This document shows, piece by piece, positions 7,601-11,866 of a stretch of DNA of 11,866 nt. The notes below the pieces were generated by a model that saw only the letters and a program-made list of their open reading frames with translations, was not told the origin of the DNA and did no database searches. The DNA comes from Candidatus Glassiibacteriota bacterium (GTDB lineage Bacteria; Gemmatimonadota; Glassbacteria; GWA2-58-10), in NCBI GenBank assembly GCA_016934095.1, contig JAFGTO010000567.1, forward strand, positions 1 through 11,866, in the 5' to 3' direction. Position 1 is the first letter of the stretch; each line of letters starts with the position of its first letter. The position numbers and the translations under genes were made by a program.

Positions 7601-8163
7601 AACCACAGCGGGGGGCTGTAAGCGAATGGATTGGCCACCGGGGTGGCATTGCCCCAGATGATGTCTATCTGGAACGCGTGGGCCAGCTCGTGGGTCAGGA
7701 CATGCTCGAAATCTTTCCAGGAGCCGGTGAACGGCAGCAGGACCCGGCGCTTGTAGAATTCATTGGCACCTCCCGTTCCCTCGCCGACCTCTCCGGCCAT
7801 GATGTTGGTCTGCTGGAAATCCGACTGCCCGGCGTAGAGAATCAGCGGGATGCGACGCCGGGGCTTGAAGTTGAGCATCTTGGTGTAGCGCAGGTAAGCC
7901 CTCTCGGCAAGGCGGCCTGCATCCAGGACCATGGGGCGCTCTTTCTCATAGAAGTAGATATCGTAGTGCTCGGTTTTCAGCACCTGCCATTTGAAATTAT
8001 CGTACTGCACCTTGTTTTTGCCGAACTGGGCGCTCGCCTCCGGGGCGGGAACCAGAAGAAGGGCGATTGCCGGGAACAGCCATTTCGGCAGCAATTTGAG
8101 GGCACACGCCTTTGGGGCGGCAGGACCGCATCCTGCGGATTTCCGTATGATGAATTGCATCAC
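4684..8163 (-). CDS. Outer-membrane fusion protein: HExxH zinc peptidase, TolB-like propeller and BamA/Omp85-like beta-barrel
   Basis: The protein has 1159 residues. The GTG at 8163 has AAGGA (8172-8176) eight bases upstream; the ATG at 8160 is the next codon, so the choice changes one residue. A long signal peptide ends near EASA-QF (about 46). Residues about 50-300 form a gluzincin-like peptidase: HELAH at 158-162 supplies two zinc His and the catalytic Glu, and WFIEGMVEQ places a likely third ligand at Glu190, as in the peptidase MA-like family. Residues about 315-600 carry PD40/TolB-type propeller blades, with SPDG at 326, 380, 425, 469 and 523 and a sixth degenerate blade near 573. An Ala/Asp/Ser-rich linker spans about 630-785. 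Residues about 785-1159 are an Omp85-type barrel: aromatic strands, FRGAWYGDVRG (1024-1034), NAELRFPL (1041-1048), and a C-terminal FFSIGYDY typical of a BAM recognition signal. No POTRA domains are seen. By analogy with Omp85 proteins the N-terminal domains should face the periplasm. The substrate is unknown. Confidence 0.93.
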   Translation of the reverse strand: MMQFIIRKSAGCGPAAPKACALKLLPKWLFPAIALLLVPAPEASAQFGKNKVQYDNFKWQVLKTEHYDIYFYEKERPMVLDAGRLAERAYLRYTKMLNFKPRRRIPLILYAGQSDFQQTNIMAGEVGEGTGGANEFYKRRVLLPFTGSWKDFEHVLTHELAHAFQIDIIWGNATPVANPFAYSPPLWFIEGMVEQLSIDGMNPYTEMWLRDAALSGYLMTLEELGYMPDLRAYRFGHSFWYYISQRYGSKKIGEILQKTPLFGNVDRAFKSSLGADMKTLSRQWDEDIRKTYLPQIVKFEKPEDFSRRLTDHAKKGNGYNVTPALSPDGEKLAFISDRSGYTDIWVASAIDGRGEKKLVEGQRNPDFESFRFLYTSLNWSPDGRLLTFVARSGPEDAVYVYAFYNKKVLKKFTFGLDGVLTPSFSPDGKKIVFSGVEGGRSNLYQVDIDSGKLTQLTDDSYTQRDPVYSPDGKRIAFTTEYGPGTDLEKLLFSDYRIGILDLESGEYSVLPRSVGDNISPQWSPDGGKIAFVSDRTGICNVFYHDFSDSTDYQITDILTGVSGATETSPCLSWSSGSGRMAFSAFLDAGWDIFVINTPEKLARPWQPDTTIDFEYETMHMAARRERIEKIKKELYPGSLETAPLASASDSVPRPVAAGPGLMDTGRDLLAAGSAGDSLPVDAAAGDTVSGETPASPDLAAAATSLRDMVEYETCDDTLTAPAEEFPALGDSLLEAFEDSLAVFDSLAGNTDTVQAPGEAAREDTLPEVSFDFDVPKEKIPLPDTSSFLFSRYKVNFTTDYVSGYGGYQGNIGFNGGVMLSASDMLGNHNLLVGANIYGKIQDSDLFFQYLNLKGRTDMGFYVTQFRDVYYLSSIGSSGEYLANIWRGAGIIFQRPFNRFRRLEWSLNAFSVSEKTFEYNFNQYYYYGYVSEQNVQKYGTTYFAGPEVALVFDNTAYGYTGPVDGGRWRVSTRVFFGELSFSEAIADWRKYWLFWKRVTIALRGIAARRWGNNPQTLYVGGPYTFRGAWYGDVRGHNLLLSNAELRFPLIDHLVMGWPLPIYLRGIGGVLFFDMAGAWYNGEGFKPFTSKGSKLFSFEDAQAAYGMGFRMNLGYFVLRFDMAKTLDHYNTNYYYYENTLYRSKERVNGRRRNFFSIGYDY

Positions 8164-8424
8164 TGGCCGTATCCTTATTTAAATCACGGACCGGTGGCGA
8201 ACCGTTCCCGCTCAGAGCATTAAACACGAAGTCTAAGTTAATTACCCTTGAGAAGAGTCAAGGTTTCAATGCAACAGTTCCGTCTGCCGCATGGGCGGTT
8301 CCGAATGTGCTTGCTTTCGGGTCGGACGCTGAATATCTTTAATTAATTTTACCAGGATAGAATATACGGGTCAATACTAAATCGAAGCCGGGCCATATTT
8401 TATCCCGGGGATTAAAGCGAAAAG
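8164..8424. other. Divergent intergenic region with a small hairpin
   Basis: This 261-bp gap separates the divergently transcribed barrel protein and kinase-like genes and must hold both promoters. The visible structure is a perfect six-base inverted repeat, CCTTGA (8246-8251) and TCAAGG (8258-8263), around a six-base loop; it could be an operator or simply chance. The minus strand has a TTGACT hexamer inside it but no convincing -10 at the right distance. No RNA gene or open frame of note was seen. Confidence 0.4.
8311..8339 (+). promoter_or_regulatory. Weak candidate promoter for the kinase-like gene
   Basis: TTGCTT (8311-8316), 17 bases, then TATCTT (8334-8339), about 85 bp upstream of the ATG. 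The spacing is ideal, but the hexamers match consensus at only three and four positions. Treat as tentative. Confidence 0.25.
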
Positions 8425-9393
8425 ATGACCGATTATCTTACAGCCTACGGCACGATCTCGCAGCAGCTGCAGGAGGCCATCGATTTTGTAGCGGTGGCCA
8501 GGGCCAAGGTCAAGGGCAAGTGTTTCGGCCCCAGCCGCGCCCTCCAAGAGGAAGTGCGAAAGCTCTACAACACGGAGGTGCAGGAGCGGCTGCAGGTGAT
8601 CGGCAGGCTGATTATCGAGCTGGGAAAAGCGCGGCCCAAGAGGTTCGCGGTCGGATTGAGCCGGCTGACCCTGAACCTGGGAGACTCGGCTGAGCGGATG
8701 CTTAACCTGCTGTACCTCCCCGGTTACCGCAACCTGCTGAAAGTGGCCGTGGCCCAGCTCGACCACATCGGGCGCTCGCTGACTTACTTCCAGAGGATAA
8801 TTCTCAATAAGAAAGATTCCTCGGTATTCAACGTCAACAGCCTGATGCGGGACATCATCCTGGCGGCCTGTCCCTACTGCGCGGACTTCATGCCGCCGGG
8901 ACATGAGGATGCGGTACGGGTTTCTTTCAGGGACAAGCTGGATGAGGGAGTACCCCACATGGAAGGCTACCCGGAAGGGATTTACCTGGCCCTGTTTCAG
9001 ATGGTGTCGAATGCGGTGGCTGCGGCGGGGGACGGGGGGCAGGTGAGTGTCTATACCAGTTACTACCCGAAGTTCAAGCAGTTGCAGGTCACCATTGCAG
9101 ACAACGGCAAGGGTATCGACCGCCTCGGGATACTGAAGAGCGCCCTGCTCTCGGAAACGGTGAGCATGGAGGAAGCAAATAACCTGCGCGCCGACAAAAG
9201 CGACCACAACAACAAGCTTTTCGCCCTGATTTACTACCCGCGGGTCAGTGCTTTCGGACTGGAAGATGAAAACCACAAGGGGATAGGCCTCGTCCTGGCC
9301 CGCGAGGAGATACTAGGCCACGGCGGCAAGATCGAGGTCCACAGCAAGGCCGGCAGGGGGACCAGCTTCCAGGTTTTCTTTACTTTGAAATAG
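8425..9393 (+). CDS. Orphan histidine-kinase-like ATPase with atypical dimerisation/phosphoacceptor region
   Basis: The protein has 322 residues, is soluble, and shows no signal peptide, membrane segment, PAS or receiver domain. Residues about 165-322 form a GHKL/HATPase_c domain: N-box FQMVSNAVAAA (191-201, Asn196), G1 box ADNGKGID (225-232), G2 box KGIGLVLAREE (285-295) and the closing GRGTSFQVFF strand (311-319). This is the ATP-binding half of a two-component kinase. Residues about 50-145 look like a two-helix DHp domain; the second helix LDHIGRSLTYFQRI (112-125) leads into the ATPase in the usual way. The first helix, GRLIIELGKARPKRF (60-74), aligns with the NtrB-type pattern GRLAAGIAHEIRNPL but has Lys68 where the phosphoacceptor His should be. 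His114 is the only His in the region. No response regulator is adjacent. The ATG lacks a strong Shine-Dalgarno, and the gene stands alone. It could be an unusual kinase, a pseudokinase or an ATPase with a regulatory role. Confidence 0.88.
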   Translation: MTDYLTAYGTISQQLQEAIDFVAVARAKVKGKCFGPSRALQEEVRKLYNTEVQERLQVIGRLIIELGKARPKRFAVGLSRLTLNLGDSAERMLNLLYLPGYRNLLKVAVAQLDHIGRSLTYFQRIILNKKDSSVFNVNSLMRDIILAACPYCADFMPPGHEDAVRVSFRDKLDEGVPHMEGYPEGIYLALFQMVSNAVAAAGDGGQVSVYTSYYPKFKQLQVTIADNGKGIDRLGILKSALLSETVSMEEANNLRADKSDHNNKLFALIYYPRVSAFGLEDENHKGIGLVLAREEILGHGGKIEVHSKAGRGTSFQVFFTLK

Positions 9394-9422
9394 TGCAGAT
9401 ATATATTGGAATTGAGTTGAGA

Positions 9423-9450
9423 GGGCCGTTGAAAAAAGACTTCAACGCCC
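9423..9450. other. Hairpin after the kinase-like gene
   Basis: GGGCCGTTGAA (9423-9433) and TTCAACGCCC (9441-9450) pair over ten bases with one bulged C and a seven-base loop. It begins 29 bp after the stop codon at 9393, but no T-run follows, so it is a weak terminator candidate at best. The sequence AGGGCCGTT at 9422-9430 also has a perfect inverted copy at 9578-9586, which ties this hairpin to the nearby inverted repeat. Confidence 0.5.
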
Positions 9451-9474
9451 CGTGGTTAAATCTATTGCTTCATG

Positions 9475-9594
9475 GGCTGTCAAGGGCAAGGCAAGCCGTT
9501 TCCTGTGTAACTGTAGAATATCAATTATGTTATGCGATAAATGCTTTCTTGCCATACGTCGTTGTCCCAAGAGTGGAAACGGCCCTTGACAGCC
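9475..9594. repeat. Inverted repeat with unequal arms; possible decayed miniature element
   Basis: The right arm 9575-9594 (GGAAACGGCCCTTGACAGCC) is the reverse complement of the left arm 9475-9503, except that the left arm has nine extra bases (AAGGCAAGC, 9488-9496). The extra bases look like a slipped copy of the neighbouring CAAGG. The roughly 70 bp between the arms are AT-richer than the rest of the window. Open frames across this gap (both strands, about 79 codons) have no recognisable product. No transposase is present, so the mobile origin is an inference. Confidence 0.55.
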
Positions 9595-9614
9595 ATATTC
9601 CCTGGAAATATGTA
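9586..9614 (+). promoter_or_regulatory. Candidate promoter of the GH88-like lipoprotein gene
   Basis: A perfect -35 hexamer TTGACA (9586-9591), 17 bases, then TATGTA (9609-9614, only three of six matches). The -35 lies inside the right arm of the inverted repeat. It is about 50 bp upstream of the chosen start, a sensible leader length. Confidence 0.4.
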
Positions 9615-9666
9615 TTTTTAACACGATTTTAGTATGCTGACTGAAACCATACAGAGGAACGGAAAA

Positions 9667-10908
9667 GTGAAAAAAATTCACAAGACCGCAGGTTTGACCG
9701 CAGGCCTGTTTGCCGGTCTGTTTCTGCTGGCTGTTTCCGGCTGCGGGCTGTTGGGCGAGAGACTGACCCGGCTCGAGACCAGCACCGGGGTCAGGTATGC
9801 GGAAGTGCTGTCATATGCCGGTTCACAGGTGGATGCGGCCTACAGCGAACTCAACGGCGGATACCCGGTCTATACCGACAACGGGGACTGGAGTACCACT
9901 GAGAAAGCCGCCTGGGCTTACGGCTACTATCCGGGCATGGCCTGGCTCGTGTACCAGAGCACCAGAGACCCCAAGTATTACGAGCTGGCCCAGATCTGGA
10001 CGAAAGGCCTGGAAGGCCGCAGTGAAGATACCTCCGGCAACGGCCTGGGGCAGGTTTTCTTCCCCACCCACGTGGTCGGCTACCAGGTGACAGGCAACCG
10101 GCACTTCCGGGAGGTGGCCCTCCAGGCGGCCGGCTCCCTGTCCGACCGATTCAACAGGGCGGGTTTCATCCCCGCCTGGGGTGCGCCGGGAGATACGATA
10201 CTGGGCAGAAGGCTGAGTATCGAAACCATGATGGACCTCGACCTGCTGTACTGGGCTACCGAGGCCACAGGCAACCAGGACTTCGCCATGCGGGCCAACA
10301 CCCATTCGCTTTTTACCCTGACCAACCTGGTGAACGTGGAGGGCAAAGTCCTGCACATGGCCGATTTCCATCCGGATACGGGCAGGCCTTTTCTGGAAAA
10401 GAATCCCGTGCTGACCGGCGATAAAACTTACTCCCCCAAGGGCTACGAACCCGGAACGGCCTGGGCCATGGGCCAGGCCTGGGCTATTTACGGGTTCACT
10501 TCCTGCTACCGGCGCTCCGGCAAGACACTGTTCCTCAACACGGCCAGGCGCGCGGCCGACTATTTCCTGGCCAACCTGCCGGAGGACGGCGTTTCTTTCT
10601 GGGATTTCGATCTCCCCCCGGGCGAGAGGAAGCAGAAAGACACTTCCGCCACGGCAGTGGCGGCGGCCGCCCTGTTGAAATTGTCCCGGCTCTGTCCCAG
10701 CGAATCGGACCGCCTGCGCTACCGCGCGGCGGCCGAAAAGATGATCGGCACCCTGACCCACGACTTCCTCAAGCGCGACGGACTGGGAGGGCTGCTCAGC
10801 CAGGGAATCTACGACAAGAACCAGGGCCTTGGTGTCGGCGGCTCCACGGCCTGGGGAGACTATTACTACATCGAGGCCCTGCTGATCCTCAAGGACTACA
10901 AAGCCTGA
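9667..10908 (+). CDS. GH88-like (unsaturated glucuronyl hydrolase family) lipoprotein with altered active-site residues
   Basis: With the GTG at 9667 the protein has 413 residues. That start has AGAGGA eight bases upstream and gives a classical lipoprotein signal (KK, hydrophobic core, lipobox LAVSGC with Cys26). The in-frame ATG at 9634 lacks a ribosome-binding site and would bury the signal. The mature part is a single (alpha/alpha)6-barrel domain of GH88 length with family blocks in order: GYYPGMAW (86-93), TMMDLDLLYWA (187-197), HMADFHPDTG (230-239), TAWAMGQAWAIYGF (264-277), FWDFD (311-315), KDTSATA (324-330) and STAWGDYYYIEAL (393-405). GH88 enzymes remove the unsaturated uronic acid left by polysaccharide lyases, using two Asp. 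Here the usual HDLGF block reads NGLGQ (125-129), IIDNMMN reads SIETMMD (184-190), and WARGQAW has Met268 for Arg. The protein may therefore be inactive, a binding protein, or act on another substrate. The lipid anchor suggests an outer-membrane location. No lyase or SusCD genes are nearby. Confidence 0.9.
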   Translation: MKKIHKTAGLTAGLFAGLFLLAVSGCGLLGERLTRLETSTGVRYAEVLSYAGSQVDAAYSELNGGYPVYTDNGDWSTTEKAAWAYGYYPGMAWLVYQSTRDPKYYELAQIWTKGLEGRSEDTSGNGLGQVFFPTHVVGYQVTGNRHFREVALQAAGSLSDRFNRAGFIPAWGAPGDTILGRRLSIETMMDLDLLYWATEATGNQDFAMRANTHSLFTLTNLVNVEGKVLHMADFHPDTGRPFLEKNPVLTGDKTYSPKGYEPGTAWAMGQAWAIYGFTSCYRRSGKTLFLNTARRAADYFLANLPEDGVSFWDFDLPPGERKQKDTSATAVAAAALLKLSRLCPSESDRLRYRAAAEKMIGTLTHDFLKRDGLGGLLSQGIYDKNQGLGVGGSTAWGDYYYIEALLILKDYKA

Positions 10909-10936
10909 GCTCGGGAATTACACACTGAAATAATGC

Positions 10937-10970
10937 AAAAACCCCCGCAGCCTTAATGCGGGGGTTTTTT
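10937..10970. terminator. Rho-independent terminator, probably bidirectional
   Basis: CCCCCGCA (10942-10949) and TGCGGGGG (10957-10964) form a perfect eight-base stem with a seven-base loop. Six T residues follow (10965-10970) and five A residues precede (10937-10941), which extend the stem and allow use from either side. It lies 28 bp after the GH88-like gene and between it and the convergent MarC gene, whose stop is at 11093. The 122 bp between the terminator and that stop hold nothing recognisable. Confidence 0.92.
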
Positions 10971-11092
10971 GTCTCCAGGCGCCGGTTGAATTGAACAGCG
11001 AGCGCATTCCCTGCGGCTTGGCTCAAGGGGAATCTTCGAATCGTGATCCGGCAGCGGTGGCAGAGGTGGCGGGCAAAGGCTGCGGGCTGGCT

Positions 11093-11734
11093 TCAACCGC
11101 CGAAAAGCCGCGGGAACGCCTCTTCCAGCCCCATGAACATGAAATGCACCCCGATAGCGATGATGAAGATCTGCATGATCCTGGCCACCGCCAACATGCC
11201 GATCGGCCTGATCAGCCGGCTGATGGCGCCGGCGAAGGCAAGGATCAGCATGGTCGCGCTGAACACCACCACGCAGAGGGCCACGGCGAAAAGCAGGCCG
11301 GACTGGCGCTCGAAAAGGATGACCGTGACAATGGTCCCGGGCCCGGCCAGCAGTGGGCAGGCTATCGGTGAGATAGCCAGGGCGTGCAGGCGCCGGTGTT
11401 TCTCGGCTTCGGGGGCCTCGCCTCCCTGTCCGGCCTTATAATCGTGCGAGGCCAGCATTTCATGTATGCCCACCACCACCAGCAGCAGGCCGCCGGCAAA
11501 GGTGAACTCGTAGAGGCTGATGTGGAAAACGTGCCGCATGATATAGGAGCCGGTAAGGGCAAAGCCCAGCACCACCAGGAAGGCTGTGATTACGGCGGTG
11601 GTGAATACCCGGCGCCTCTCGCTGTCGGTCGCCCCCTGGGTCAGGCCCAGAAAGACCGGCAGGCCGCCGACAGGGTCCACGATGGCGAACAGTGAAAGGA
11701 CTGCCTGGAGGAAGCTGATGATAGAGGTTTCCAT
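11093..11734 (-). CDS. MarC family integral membrane protein
   Basis: The protein has 213 residues, the family's normal length, with six hydrophobic segments. Two conserved MarC blocks are clear: AIVDPVGGLPVFLGLT (17-32) in the first half, and ISPIACPLLAGPGTIV (121-136) in the second, which reflects the internal duplication of the fold. The loop at about 95-115 is hydrophilic and charged. MarC proteins sit in the inner membrane. They were once linked to multiple antibiotic resistance in E. coli, which was later not supported, and their transport role remains uncertain. The ATG lies nine bases after the stop of the upstream gene, with no strong Shine-Dalgarno, so co-transcription and possibly translational coupling are likely. 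Confidence 0.93.
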   Translation of the reverse strand: METSIISFLQAVLSLFAIVDPVGGLPVFLGLTQGATDSERRRVFTTAVITAFLVVLGFALTGSYIMRHVFHISLYEFTFAGGLLLVVVGIHEMLASHDYKAGQGGEAPEAEKHRRLHALAISPIACPLLAGPGTIVTVILFERQSGLLFAVALCVVVFSATMLILAFAGAISRLIRPIGMLAVARIMQIFIIAIGVHFMFMGLEEAFPRLFGG

Positions 11735-11743
11735 GTGCTGTTT

Positions 11744-11866
11744 TTACTTTTTCGCTTGCTTGGGTTTCCGCCCGGGCGGCAGGGTGTCCTCGATACGGTC
11801 GACCACTCCCACCACCAGGCTGCGCACCGGTACCGGCTCCTTAGCACCCAGGATGTGCATGGCCGC
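11744..11866 (-). CDS. C-terminal end of an unidentified protein (partial)
   Basis: The last 40 codons of a minus-strand gene run in from the window edge and stop at TAA (11744-11746). The visible sequence includes the stretch VRSLVVGVVDRIEDTLPPG (residues 14-32 of the visible part), followed by a basic tail PGRKPKQAKK. A coding frame is supported by its position nine bases upstream of the MarC start, an operon-like arrangement. I do not recognise the family. Confidence 0.6.
   Translation of the reverse strand, partial: AAMHILGAKEPVPVRSLVVGVVDRIEDTLPPGRKPKQAKK

Noticed and set aside
6307..8223. Long plus-strand open frame of about 638 codons
   Set aside because: It lies antisense to the peptidase and propeller part of the 4684-8163 gene, whose domains and motifs are clear. 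GC-rich coding sequence commonly leaves such an open antisense frame, and the product shows no family motif.
8246..8263. Binding site shared with the 9475-9594 inverted repeat through the common CCTTGA core
   Set aside because: The shared stretch is only six or seven bases and contains a -35-like TTGA, so it is likely chance.
9423..9450. Terminator for the kinase-like gene
   Set aside because: The stem is good but no T-run follows on either strand, so it is listed only as a hairpin.
9393..9681. Two short open frames (about 79 codons each) on opposite strands between the kinase-like and GH88-like genes
   Set aside because: They overlap each other and the inverted repeat, lack ribosome-binding sites and resemble nothing known. 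The minus-strand one also runs into the start region of the GH88-like gene.

Overview
The window is GC-rich bacterial DNA from a Gram-negative (diderm) organism. The evidence is an outer-membrane beta-barrel protein with an aromatic C-terminus, a lipobox lipoprotein and several exported proteins. The large fusion of zinc peptidase, TolB-like propeller and BamA-like barrel, next to an NSS transporter and a GH88-type enzyme, resembles gene content I associate with FCB-superphylum and candidate-phylum genomes (Gemmatimonadota, Zixibacteria, Latescibacteria or Glassbacteria-like). That assignment is a low-confidence inference. No rRNA, tRNA or CRISPR array was seen.

Layout, left to right. Positions 1-85 are the 3' end (domains V and VI) of a group II intron on the + strand; the rest lies outside the window. 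Then follows a run of four minus-strand genes, transcribed right to left: an outer-membrane peptidase/propeller/barrel protein (4684-8163), a secreted protein made of eight 25-residue acidic calcium-loop repeats (3912-4577) with its own strong terminator, a sodium-coupled NSS-family transporter (2289-3779) with a promoter directly behind that terminator, and a polytopic membrane protein with a C-terminal TPR-like region (130-2163). A divergent intergenic region (8164-8424) separates these from two plus-strand genes: an orphan histidine-kinase-like ATPase (8425-9393) and a GH88-like lipoprotein (9667-10908). Between those two lies a short AT-richer segment built around an inverted repeat. The GH88-like gene ends in a probably bidirectional terminator. 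It converges on a minus-strand pair: a MarC-family membrane protein (11093-11734) and the last 40 codons of an unidentified gene (11744-11866).

How the genes may work together: no single pathway joins the whole window. The 4684-8163 and 3912-4577 genes are adjacent and co-directional and both encode envelope proteins, so a functional link (barrel/peptidase and a secreted Ca-binding partner) is conceivable but unproven. The most noteworthy points are the peptidase-propeller-barrel fusion, the GH88-like protein that lacks the two catalytic aspartates expected of the family, the kinase-like protein with no histidine at the usual phosphoacceptor position, the regular 25-residue acidic repeat protein, and the inverted repeat carrying outward-facing -35-like motifs.
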